NCBI GenBank assembly: GCA_910587995.1
Contig: CAJUNS010000041.1
Span: forward strand, 1-19,666
Length of the DNA stretch: 19,666 nucleotides
From: an uncultured Oscillospiraceae bacterium
Lineage (GTDB): Bacteria > Bacillota_A > Clostridia > Oscillospirales > Acutalibacteraceae
Direction: 5' to 3'
Shown: positions 13,391 to 19,666 of the stretch, one piece after another
Layout: each line of letters opens with the position of its first letter
How positions within the stretch are numbered: the first letter of the stretch is position 1
Notes under the pieces: model-generated
What the model was told of the DNA's origin: nothing
Databases searched by the model: none
What the model saw: the letters and a program-made list of their open reading frames with translations, nothing else
Position numbers and translations under genes: made by a program

Positions 13391-15637
13391 ATGCATTCCC
13401 CGCTGCCCCCTCCTGCCGCCCCCAAAATAGAACCGCCCCTGCTCCCCTTGGCCGCGCTGGGTTTCCCGGCTATGGCCGCGCTGACCCTGGCCGCTGCCAT
13501 AGGGCCCCGGGGGGCTGGCCTGCTGTGGCCGTTTTTGGGGGGATTGGGGCTGCTGCTGGCCTGCCTGATGGGAGCCGCCGGGGGCCGGTTCGTTCAGCTG
13601 CCCAAAAAGGGGAAGCGCGTTCTGTCCGCGCTTCCCCTGGTGGCGGCGTTCTGCCTCAGCGCCGCTTTGGCGCTGGGGCTTTATTGTTTCCGCTGGCAGG
13701 CGAAGGTTCTTCCCGCTCAGGGCCTGGAAGGTCAGGAGCGGGAGGTGGAGCTGCTGATTCTGGACTATCCAGAGGAAAACTTCGGCCGTTTTTACTACCG
13801 GGCCCAGGCCGCTCCCGAAGGCCGGCCCTTTGGCGTGCTCCTTTCCAGCGGGACCCCGCTGTACTGCCAGCCAGGGGACGTCCTGCGGGGGAACCTGCGG
13901 TTTTATGGCTTTTCCTCCGGCGGGCTCTACTCCACCCAAAACCGCCGGCTGGCCGGTGGACTGGCTCTGGGGGCTTACCTGACCGGCGGAAGCGTCCGGC
14001 AAGCCGGAGCCGGGCACAGCTGGCGGACCGCTTTGGCGGAGGTTCGAAACCGGGCGGGCCGCGCTGTGGCCGCCCTGCTGCCTGGGGAGCTCTCCGGCCT
14101 GATTCGGGCCGTGCTGCTGGGCCAGCGGGACCAGCTGGAGGGGAGCGCTTCCACGGATTTCAGGCAGATTGGAGCCTCCCACCTGCTGGCGGTGTCTGGC
14201 CTGCACCTGACCGCCGCCGCGGCCTTTTTGTCCCTGCTCATCCGGCGCATGCCAGGCCGGAGGCCCCTTAAGGCCCTGCTGGCCGCTGCCGCTGTACTCT
14301 GCTACTTGGGGGTCACAGGGGCCCCCGCTTCAGCGGTGCGCAGCTTCTTTATGTTCACCCTAACCCTCACAGGCGGCGCGCTGGGGTTTCGGGCCCACCC
14401 GCTTAACTCTCTGGGCGGCGCGGTGCTGGCCATCTGCCTGTGCAACCCCTTCGCGGGGGGAGATCTGGGGTTTGCCCTGTCCGTGCTTTCTACCTTGGGG
14501 CTGATTACCCTATGCCGCCCCTTGGAGCGCTGGCTGGCCGGGCTGTTGAGGCCCTGGCCCCGGGTCCGGCGCTTGCTGCGTCCCGTAACGGCCTCGCTGG
14601 CGGTTACCCTGTCTGTTACCGCCGCCACGCTCCCTTTACAGCTGGTGGAATTCGGCGGGCTGTCTCTGGCCGCTCCCTTGGCCAACCTGCTGCTGGTTTT
14701 GCCGGTAACCGCTTTGCTGTACCTTTCCCTTCCCATGGCAGGTTTCGCCCTGCTGCCCTTTGGAGCCTCCTTGGCGGAGCCCTTGTCCTTCTGGGCCGGA
14801 TGGCTGGCGCGGGGCATTCTCTGGACCGCCCGCCAGCTAGCCGCTGTGCCTCTGGCCTTTTTCCGGGTGCGGGAGCCAGTGTGGGTGGGGCTGATTCTCT
14901 GCCTTCTGCTGGCGGTTTGGCTTCGCCGCCAGGGAAAGCCCTTGGCAAAGCCCCTGCCTCTGTGCCTGGCGGGGCTGGTGCTGGCCGGGGCCTGCCTGAC
15001 CCAGGCCGCGCTGTGGCGGGGGACTGTCACGGTGGCGCTGGCGGGAGATGAGAGCTCCCTGTGCGTACTGCTCATACAGGACGGGCAAGCGGCGGGGCTG
15101 AGCTTGGGAGGCTACAACAGCGGGCTGGCCCAGCAGGCGCTGAACGCCCACAATGTGCGGCGGCTGAACAGCCTGCTGCTGCCCAGCACCGGGCCGGACG
15201 CCCGGGCCATGGCCCGCCAGCTGCTAAACTCCCGGTCCGCCGGGGCGCTGCTTTTGCCCGAGGAGGCCTACCGGGGCAAGGACTTGGAATCCGCCGGAGT
15301 TCCGCTGTACGGGCTCCCCCAGGGGGCGGCCTACCAGGCGCTGCCCGCGGTGGCGGTGCGGGTGGGGGAAAATTGGGAAAGCCTGCGTTTTTCTGCCAAT
15401 GGCCGGGAATTTTTGGTGGAGCTGAAGGCGGGAACAGCGGAGAGAGGCGAAATTTTGATTACAGCGCAGAAGGACTCCCAGCGGGTGGGAGAAGCGGCGT
15501 TGTTTTTGGGCGGCGGCGAGGTGCTGGCCCGGGGCGCTCTCTGCCCGGCGGAGGGGCTTCTGACCCTGGAAGAGGGAATGGCGGGAATTTACCTGCATGT
15601 CCGGCCGGATGGGCGGGTGGACTGGGAAAAAATGTGA
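13391..15637 (+). CDS. comEC: ComEC/Rec2-family DNA-uptake channel protein with degenerate C-terminal domain
   Basis: 748 residues from ATG 13391, after TAGGTGAG (13380-13387). The longer open frame upstream overlaps fucI and is not used. An N-terminal hydrophobic region (about 20-105) is followed by a soluble beta domain (DUF4131-like, about 110-215). The Competence domain begins around 235 with GLIRAVLLGQRDQLEG and the family hallmark SHLLAVSGLHL (263-273), and has many transmembrane segments to about 540. ComEC forms the inner-membrane channel for single-stranded DNA in natural transformation. The C-terminal part (about 545-748) occupies the place of the metallo-beta-lactamase domain, but the expected THxDxDH motif is replaced by LLLPSTGPDARAM (595-607). 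No comEA or other competence gene is nearby. Confidence 0.88.
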   Translation: MHSPLPPPAAPKIEPPLLPLAALGFPAMAALTLAAAIGPRGAGLLWPFLGGLGLLLACLMGAAGGRFVQLPKKGKRVLSALPLVAAFCLSAALALGLYCFRWQAKVLPAQGLEGQEREVELLILDYPEENFGRFYYRAQAAPEGRPFGVLLSSGTPLYCQPGDVLRGNLRFYGFSSGGLYSTQNRRLAGGLALGAYLTGGSVRQAGAGHSWRTALAEVRNRAGRAVAALLPGELSGLIRAVLLGQRDQLEGSASTDFRQIGASHLLAVSGLHLTAAAAFLSLLIRRMPGRRPLKALLAAAAVLCYLGVTGAPASAVRSFFMFTLTLTGGALGFRAHPLNSLGGAVLAICLCNPFAGGDLGFALSVLSTLGLITLCRPLERWLAGLLRPWPRVRRLLRPVTASLAVTLSVTAATLPLQLVEFGGLSLAAPLANLLLVLPVTALLYLSLPMAGFALLPFGASLAEPLSFWAGWLARGILWTARQLAAVPLAFFRVREPVWVGLILCLLLAVWLRRQGKPLAKPLPLCLAGLVLAGACLTQAALWRGTVTVALAGDESSLCVLLIQDGQAAGLSLGGYNSGLAQQALNAHNVRRLNSLLLPSTGPDARAMARQLLNSRSAGALLLPEEAYRGKDLESAGVPLYGLPQGAAYQALPAVAVRVGENWESLRFSANGREFLVELKAGTAERGEILITAQKDSQRVGEAALFLGGGEVLARGALCPAEGLLTLEEGMAGIYLHVRPDGRVDWEKM

Positions 15638-15743
15638 GCCCGGGTATCCACAGGCGCGGGCATAGCGGTTCACCCTGGAAGTCCCCGGCTTCCGAAAAGA
15701 ACCTTGTTTTGGCGGCCTTTTTATAAAGATGCGGGCCTCATTT

Positions 15744-15794
15744 GTTTTCTCATATTGACATTCGCACTCCCGCGTATTACAATTTTGAGAGAAC
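15744..15794. promoter_or_regulatory. Inverted repeat framing the feo promoter, possible operator
   Basis: GTTTTCTCATATTG (15744-15757) and CAATTTTGAGAGAAC (15780-15794) are inverted copies with one substitution and a one-base gap, 22 bases apart. The left arm reaches the -35 box and the right arm covers the end of the -10 and the start site. The pattern does not match the Fur or DtxR consensus by eye. A regulator binding both arms would block the promoter; this is inference. Confidence 0.4.
15755..15783 (+). promoter_or_regulatory. SigA-type promoter for feoA-feoB
   Basis: TTGACA (15755-15760) and TACAAT (15778-15783) with a 17-base spacer. Start is expected near 15790. It separates feoAB from the upstream comEC gene; 15638-15754 shows only weak hairpins, such as GGAAG/CTTCC near 15680, and no clear terminator. 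Confidence 0.85.
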
Positions 15795-15818
15795 CTTGAA
15801 AGGATCGTGACGCTTTTT

Positions 15819-16052
15819 ATGACTCTTTTGGACTGTCCCCTAGGGGCCTCCCGCCGGATTCAGGGCCTGGATCTCCCCCTTGAGCTGGCCCGCCGCCTGG
15901 AAGCCCTGGGGCTCATTGCCGGAAGCCCAGTGGAAGTGCTTCGAAAAAAGCGCCGGGGCGCGATGATTATTACCGTGCGGGGGACCCGCTTTGCTGTGGG
16001 CAGAGACATCGCCGCGCATATTACGGTTAGGGAGGACGAACATGGCAAATGA
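15819..16052 (+). CDS. feoA: FeoA-domain protein, ferrous iron transport accessory
   Basis: 77 residues from ATG 15819, the normal FeoA size. A GTG at 15807 in the same frame would add four residues (MTLF) and sits only two bases after AGGA, so ATG is preferred, although the AGGA site is rather far (14 bases). The sequence shows the small SH3-like FeoA fold: LARRLEALGLIAGSPVEVLRK, followed by GAMIITVRGTRFAVGRDIAAHITV. FeoA is cytoplasmic and is thought to interact with FeoB to support Fe2+ uptake. The last 11 bases overlap the feoB start, so the two are translated together. Confidence 0.92.
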   Translation: MTLLDCPLGASRRIQGLDLPLELARRLEALGLIAGSPVEVLRKKRRGAMIITVRGTRFAVGRDIAAHITVREDEHGK

Positions 16053-18117
16053 GATCAACATCGGCTTTGCCGGAAACCCAAACTGCGGCAAAACCACCCT
16101 TTTCAACGCCTATACCGGCGCGAACCTCAAGGTGGCCAACTGGCCTGGGGTTACCGTGGAGAAAAAGGAGGGCCGCTTTCAGTTTCACCAAACGGACTAC
16201 CGTCTGGTGGACCTGCCTGGAGCCTACAGCCTAACCTGTTACACCATGGAGGAGCAAGTCACCCGCCAGTACATCCTGAGTGATGAGGTGGATGTGATCA
16301 TCGATGTGGCGGACGCCTCTGCCTTGCAGCGAAACCTCTACCTGACCTTGCAGCTCATCGAGCTGGGCAAGCCGGTGATTCTGGCCCTGAACATGATGGA
16401 CATTGTAGAAAAGCGGGGCATGGAGATTGACACCCACCGCCTGCCGGAGATGCTGGGCATTCCGGTCATTCCCGTCTCCGCCCGGCGCAAGACCGGCCTG
16501 GACATTCTAATGCATGCCGCCGCCCACCATGTGGGCTGCCCGGCGGATACCCCTCTCATCCACCACCACAGCGGGGCCTCCTCCACCGAGAGCACCCGGC
16601 CCCGGCACAGGCACCAGCACCACGCGGAGTTCGCCATGGTCTACTCCGACCTGATTGAGGACAAGATCGACCAGCTGACCGGCCAGCTGAAGCGCCGTTA
16701 TCCCGGCCTGCAAAACTACCGCTGGCACGCCATTAAGCTGCTGGAAGGGGACCAGGAAATTTTAGAAAAATACCCGGTGGACTGCCCCGATGTGCTGGAC
16801 CGCAGCTATGAGCCGGACATCATTGGGCAGAAATACGACTTCATTGACGAGATCATCCAAGAGGTGGTGGTGAACAAGGAGGAGCGCTCCGCCCTGACCG
16901 ACCGGGTGGACAGCCTTTTGACCCACCAGGTTTTGGGCCTGCCGGTGTTTCTGCTGATTATGGCCCTGGTGTTCTTTCTCACCTTTACGGTGGGGGACTG
17001 GCTCAAGGAGTACTTTCAAATGGGCCTGGACTTTTTCTCCGCCGGAGTGCTGGGAGGGCTGGAGGCCCTGGAAGTGGCCCCTATGGTCACCTCTCTCATC
17101 GTGGATGGCATAATCACTGGCGTGGGGGGCATTTTGACCTTTCTGCCTAACATCGTCATTCTGTTTTTGGCCTTGGCCTTTTTGGAGGACAGCGGCTACA
17201 TGGCCCGGGTGGCTTACGTGATGGACGGAATCATGGGCAGGCTGGGGCTTTCGGGCCGGGCCTTCATCCCCATGATCTTGGGCTTTGGATGCAGCGTGCC
17301 GGCCATTATGGCCTCCCGGGCCCTGGAAAACAAGCGGGACCGGTACAAGACCATGCTCATTACCCCGTTTATGTCCTGCAGCGCAAGGCTGCCCATCTAT
17401 GTGCTGTTCTCTGAGATGTTTTTTCCCCGGCAGGCCATGCTGGCAGCTTACTCCATGTACCTGCTGGGGCTGCTGGTGGCGGTGCTGTGCGCCTTTGTGA
17501 TGCGCCTGCTGGAAGGGGGAAAGACCAAAGGCAGCGCTCTGCTTATTGAGCTGCCGGAGTACAAGTCCCCCAGCGCCCACACCATTTTCATCTATGTGTG
17601 GGAGAAGGTGAAGGACTACCTGACCCGGGCGGGCACCGTGATCTTCGCGGCGTCCATCATTATGTGGGCGCTGCTGAACTTCGGCCCCTCGGGCTACTCC
17701 ACTGACATGGGCAGCACCTTCGGCTCCCTGCTGGGCAAGTGGCTGGCCCCTCTCTTTGCCCCGGTGGGCTTAGGCTACTGGCAGATTGTGGTGGCGCTGA
17801 TCGCGGGGATCTCGGCCAAAGAGGTGGTGGTTTCCAGCTGCGCGGTGCTGTTCAGCGTCAACAATGTAAACTCAGCGGCGGGCATGGCCAGCCTGTCGGC
17901 CATTTTAGGAGGCATGGGCTTCGGTCCGGCTAATGCTTTGGCGCTTATGAGCTTTTCTTTGCTGTACATTCCCTGCGCGGCTACTCTGGCCACCATCCGT
18001 AAGGAGACGGACAGCTGGCGGTGGATGTTGGGCGCGGCGGTTTTTCAAGTGGCCGTGGCCTGGGTGGTCAGCTTTGTGGTGTATCAGACGGCGCTGGCCC
18101 TGCTGGGACCCGCGTAA
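16042..18117 (+). CDS. feoB: Ferrous iron transporter FeoB, GTP-binding
   Basis: 691 residues from ATG 16042, after AGGGAGGA (16029-16036). The cytoplasmic GTPase domain has G1 GNPNCGKT (11-18), a G2 Thr in WPGVTVE, G3 DLPG (57-60) and G4 NMMD (117-120), followed by a helical dissociation-inhibitor region. A transmembrane channel follows from about 300, with Gate-type motifs (ILGFGCSVPAIMA, MTPFMSCSARLP-like, GISAKEVVVSS). It imports Fe2+ across the inner membrane. Oddly, two His clusters occur at 174-176 (HHH) and 189-194 (HRHQHH), between the GTPase and the helical region, where they might bind metal. No feoC-like gene follows. 396 non-coding bases lie between feoB and rpsI. Confidence 0.96.
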   Translation: MANEINIGFAGNPNCGKTTLFNAYTGANLKVANWPGVTVEKKEGRFQFHQTDYRLVDLPGAYSLTCYTMEEQVTRQYILSDEVDVIIDVADASALQRNLYLTLQLIELGKPVILALNMMDIVEKRGMEIDTHRLPEMLGIPVIPVSARRKTGLDILMHAAAHHVGCPADTPLIHHHSGASSTESTRPRHRHQHHAEFAMVYSDLIEDKIDQLTGQLKRRYPGLQNYRWHAIKLLEGDQEILEKYPVDCPDVLDRSYEPDIIGQKYDFIDEIIQEVVVNKEERSALTDRVDSLLTHQVLGLPVFLLIMALVFFLTFTVGDWLKEYFQMGLDFFSAGVLGGLEALEVAPMVTSLIVDGIITGVGGILTFLPNIVILFLALAFLEDSGYMARVAYVMDGIMGRLGLSGRAFIPMILGFGCSVPAIMASRALENKRDRYKTMLITPFMSCSARLPIYVLFSEMFFPRQAMLAAYSMYLLGLLVAVLCAFVMRLLEGGKTKGSALLIELPEYKSPSAHTIFIYVWEKVKDYLTRAGTVIFAASIIMWALLNFGPSGYSTDMGSTFGSLLGKWLAPLFAPVGLGYWQIVVALIAGISAKEVVVSSCAVLFSVNNVNSAAGMASLSAILGGMGFGPANALALMSFSLLYIPCAATLATIRKETDSWRWMLGAAVFQVAVAWVVSFVVYQTALALLGPA

Positions 18118-18122
18118 CGAAA

Positions 18123-18232
18123 CCGCTGGTTCGGGAGTGTCCGTTTCGGAGAGCTTTTCGTGTTTCCCCCGCCCGTAGGGCGGGGGAAACACGAATGATT
18201 ATCTCTGCGGTTGGGACACTCCCCGCTGGTTC
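18123..18232. repeat. MITE-like palindromic element with flanking direct repeats
   Basis: The core 18157-18195 is a perfect 18-bp inverted repeat (TTCGTGTTTCCCCCGCCC) around the loop GTA. Outside it, GGGAGTGTCC (18133-18142) pairs with GGACACTCCC (18214-18223), and GAGAG/TCTCT lies between, so 18133-18223 forms one long imperfect palindrome. The 10-mer CCGCTGGTTC stands directly outside on both sides (18123-18132 and 18223-18232; the right copy shares one base with the arm). This looks like a target duplication around a small non-autonomous element. The right half is related to 3057-3098. It could also serve as a hairpin behind feoB, though no T-run follows. Confidence 0.7.
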
Positions 18233-18287
18233 CGGTGTCTTTACATAGTTCCTCTTAGCTTTGCCGGTATATAGTTAACGCAGTTCC

Positions 18288-18310
18288 AAAGAGGTGAGAG
18301 CTCTTTTTTG
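18288..18310 (+). terminator. Weak intrinsic terminator candidate downstream of feoB
   Basis: AAAGAG (18288-18293) and CTCTTT (18301-18306) form a 6-bp stem with a GTGAGAG loop, and the T-run continues to 18308. The stem is A+T-rich, so this may be only a partial terminator for feoAB. Confidence 0.4.
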
Positions 18311-18316
18311 AACCTA

Positions 18317-18456
18317 GCGGCACGGGCACGCCCGCGCCGCCCTGCTTGAAAATCGGTAAACACCGATTTTCAAGTGCGTTTACTGTAGCCCGCGTTTGCG
18401 GGTTATGCCGGTTTTTGCATTTGGATGCCCCCAGCAAAGCGGCTGGGGATTTTTTT
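18317..18456 (+). ncRNA. Candidate structured RNA: tandem hairpins ending in a terminator
   Basis: Five hairpins follow one another: GCGGCACGGGC/GCCCGCGCCGC (18317-18340, one mismatch), CTTGAAAATCGGT/ACCGATTTTCAAG (18345-18374, perfect 13 bp, loop AAAC), CCCGC/GCGGG (18389-18402), GCAT/ATGC (18417-18428) and CCCCAGC/GCTGGGG (18429-18448) with T7. No good open frame or protein is recognised here, and no clear promoter is seen. It may be a small RNA, a processed 3' UTR of feoB, or a stack of terminators. No known RNA family is recognised. Confidence 0.35.
18429..18456 (+). terminator. Strong intrinsic terminator (plus strand)
   Basis: CCCCAGC (18429-18435), loop AAAGCG, GCTGGGG (18442-18448), then ATTTTTTT. 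It is the last strong stop before the convergent rpsI terminator and ends any transcript read from feoAB or from the hairpin region. Confidence 0.85.
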
Positions 18457-18460
18457 GCAA

Positions 18461-18495
18461 AAGAAAAACCCCAAAAGCCAGAGGCTCTGGGGTTT
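18461..18495 (-). terminator. Intrinsic terminator of rplM-rpsI
   Basis: On the minus strand, AAACCCC (from 18495) and GGGGTTT (to 18466) form the outer stem with an inner AGCC/GGCT pairing, followed by TTTTTCTT. It lies 18 bases beyond the rpsI stop and faces the plus-strand terminator at 18429-18456. Confidence 0.8.
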
Positions 18496-18513
18496 GAAAA
18501 GCAAAAGAAGAAT

Positions 18514-18915
18514 TTAACGCTTGCTGAACTGCGGAGCGCGGCGGGCGGCTTTGAGGCCGTACTTCTTGCGCTCCTTCATTCTGGGGTCGCGGGTCAGGAA
18601 CCCGGCCTTCTTCAAGGCAGAGCGCAGGTTCTCCGAATCATACTGGAGCAGCGCCCGGGCTACGCCGTGGCGGATGGCGCCAGCCTGTCCGGTCACGCCG
18701 CCGCCGGATACCCGGCAGACAATGTCGAATTTGCCGTCGGTTTCGGTCAGGGCCAGGGGCTGGCGGACAATGTATTTTAAAGTGTCCAGGCCGAAGTAAT
18801 CGTCAATGTCCCGGTCGTTGATAGTCACCTTGCCGGTGCCCTGGTACAGGCGCACACGGGCCACAGAGCTCTTCCTTCTGCCGGTTCCGTAGAAATATGG
18901 CGCGGTCTCATACAT
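18514..18915 (-). CDS. rpsI: 30S ribosomal protein S9 (uS9)
   Basis: 133 residues. Hallmarks are YGTGRRKSSVARVRLYQGTGKVTIN near the N-terminus, VSGGGVTGQAGAIRHGVARALL in the middle, and the C-terminal DPRMKERKKYGLKAARRAPQFSKR, where the final SKR tail reaches toward the P-site tRNA. ATG 18915 follows AGAGGAGG closely. It starts 17 bases after the rplM stop, forming the conserved L13-S9 operon. Nothing unusual is seen; S9 binds 16S rRNA in the head of the small subunit. Confidence 0.98.
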   Translation of the reverse strand: MYETAPYFYGTGRRKSSVARVRLYQGTGKVTINDRDIDDYFGLDTLKYIVRQPLALTETDGKFDIVCRVSGGGVTGQAGAIRHGVARALLQYDSENLRSALKKAGFLTRDPRMKERKKYGLKAARRAPQFSKR

Positions 18916-18932
18916 AACTTAATTTCCTCCTC

Positions 18933-19361
18933 TTACATATTCCAGGCTTCCGGCTTCTGGGCGGCATGCTTGTGCTCGCCGCCGGCATACAGCCGCAGGC
19001 GGGCCATGGCGCCGCGTCCCAGAGCGTTGGAAGGGATCATGCCCTTAACGGCCAGCTGCATAGCCAGCTCGGGCTTGGTACGCATCAAGGCGTCGTACCG
19101 GGTGGCCTTCAAGTGGCCGATGTAGCCGGTATGGCGGTAGTAATATTTCTTTTCCGCTTTGTTGCCGGTGAGGACGGCGTCCTTGCAGTTGACGATGATC
19201 ACATGGTCGCCGCAGTCCACATGGGGGGCGAAGGTGACCTTGTGCTTGCCGCGCAGCAGCACGGCGGCTTGGGCCGCAACCCGGCCCAGGGGCTTGCCGG
19301 CGGCGTCGATCACATACCACTTGCGCTCGATCTCGCCAGCTTTGGGCATAGTCGTTGACAT
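18933..19361 (-). CDS. rplM: 50S ribosomal protein L13 (uL13)
   Basis: 142 residues, the standard L13 length. ATG 19361 (MSTTMPKAGEIERKWYVIDA) is chosen because GGAGG (19371-19375) lies 9 bases upstream and the usual L13 start aligns there. A longer frame to 19418 would swallow the leader and reach almost to the -10 box. Typical blocks are RKWYVIDAAGKPLGRVA, LRGKHKVTFAPHVDCGDHVIIVN, YYYRHTGYIGHLK and GMIPSNALGR. L13 is an early assembly protein binding 23S rRNA. It forms an operon with rpsI. Confidence 0.98.
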   Translation of the reverse strand: MSTTMPKAGEIERKWYVIDAAGKPLGRVAAQAAVLLRGKHKVTFAPHVDCGDHVIIVNCKDAVLTGNKAEKKYYYRHTGYIGHLKATRYDALMRTKPELAMQLAVKGMIPSNALGRGAMARLRLYAGGEHKHAAQKPEAWNM

Positions 19362-19408
19362 TGCAAAAAACCTCCAAACTTTCACTGCCATTCTTTTCTC
19401 ACTTGCTG

Positions 19409-19437
19409 ATGATAGCACATCCTAGGGCCGGTGTCAA
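19409..19437 (-). promoter_or_regulatory. SigA-type promoter for rplM-rpsI
   Basis: On the minus strand, TTGACA (19432-19437) and TATCAT (19409-19414) have a 17-base spacer. The leader is about 40 bases, with no clear regulatory structure. The 138 bases from 19438 to 19576 are A+T-rich and show no gene or obvious site. Confidence 0.85.
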
Positions 19438-19576
19438 CACTTTTTTGGAAATTTTTAATTTGTCTTGGCATTATCTCTTGTATCCGCCCTCACACGCATC
19501 GATACTCTTGTTTTCTCGCTTCTCATTTTGATTCTTAACACGCTTGGCCGCCGGAGGAGAGGGAATTGCTTTGGGT

Positions 19577-19610
19577 AAAACAAAAAACTCCCTCATTGCT
19601 GAAGGAGTTT
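19577..19610 (-). terminator. Intrinsic terminator after the 5S rRNA
   Basis: Read on the minus strand, AAACTCC (19610-19604) pairs with GGAGTTT (19591-19585), one mismatch further in, followed by TTTTTGTTTTACC. It lies directly behind the 3' end of the 5S gene and ends the rRNA operon. Confidence 0.8.
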
Positions 19611-19613
19611 GTG

Positions 19614-19666
19614 TGTTGGCGAACACCTATTTTTCCAGGCCGCTTCCAGCCAAGTATCTTCGGCAC
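19614..19666 (-). rRNA. rrf: 5S ribosomal RNA, 3' part (cut by window edge)
   Basis: The minus strand reads GTGCCGAAGATACTTGGCTG, then GAAGCGGCCTGG, AAAATAGGTG and TTCGCCAACA. The GCCGAAGATACTTGGCTG block, the TGGAA-AATAGG segment and the terminal GCCAAC are the loop E and 3' helix pattern of clostridial 5S rRNA. About 53 of roughly 117 nt are visible. The exact 3' end is uncertain by a few bases. It implies 23S and 16S genes further right. Confidence 0.85.

Noticed and set aside
11782..13500. Open frame of 572 codons on the minus strand opposite fucI
   Set aside because: It mirrors the third-position GC bias of fucI, shows no recognisable domain and is rich in Gly, His, Ala and Val as expected of an antisense shadow.
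15638..15754. Terminator after comEC
   Set aside because: Only GGAAG/CTTCC and a poor GGC/GCC pairing before a short T-run are seen; too weak to call.
16762..17580. Open frame of 272 codons opposite feoB, rich in His and Gln
   Set aside because: Antisense shadow of a membrane protein gene; no start signal and no family resemblance.
1..19666. CRISPR array
   Set aside because: No set of regularly spaced direct repeats was seen on either strand.

Overview
The window reads as chromosome from a GC-rich Gram-positive anaerobe, most likely a gut Clostridia of the Oscillospiraceae/Ruminococcaceae type. The signs are strong AGGAGG ribosome sites, TTGACA/TATAAT promoters with 17-base spacers, a T-box leader before trpS, an oxygen-sensitive iron-sulfur L-serine dehydratase, FeoAB ferrous iron uptake and fucose-use genes. 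The taxon is an inference from gene content; no marker was compared with a database.

Left edge (1-690): the 3' end of a large serine recombinase gene, with a terminator behind it, marks the probable edge of an integrated mobile element. Positions 681-3017 on the minus strand hold a perfect-consensus promoter, tRNA-Gly(GCC), a MoxR-type AAA+ ATPase and a DUF58 protein. The transglutaminase-like gene that often follows this pair is not present before the recombinase.

Positions 3113-18117 on the plus strand hold housekeeping and metabolic genes. They are a PLP aminotransferase with its own promoter; a promoter, Trp T-box and trpS, followed by an A+T-richer gene of unknown function; L-serine dehydratase; pyrE; rsmE; a HAD hydrolase; an SDR oxidoreductase; L-fuculose-phosphate aldolase and L-fucose isomerase; a ComEC-like channel protein whose C-terminal metallo-beta-lactamase-like region has lost its metal motif; and feoA-feoB behind a strong promoter. 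Many of these genes abut or overlap by a few bases, so translational coupling is likely.

Positions 18118-18513 have no gene but are full of structure. There is a 91-base palindromic element flanked by 10-base direct repeats, with a related half-copy at 3057-3098. After it comes a run of hairpins ending in a clear terminator, which could be an uncharacterised small RNA or only tandem terminators.

Right edge (18463-19666, minus strand): rplM-rpsI with promoter and terminator, then the 3' half of a 5S rRNA and its terminator, so an rRNA operon probably enters from the right. The most interesting leads are the palindromic element, the possible structured RNA, the ComEC with a degenerate C-terminus, the unknown gene at 5804-6571, and the mobile-element boundary beside the MoxR-DUF58 operon.
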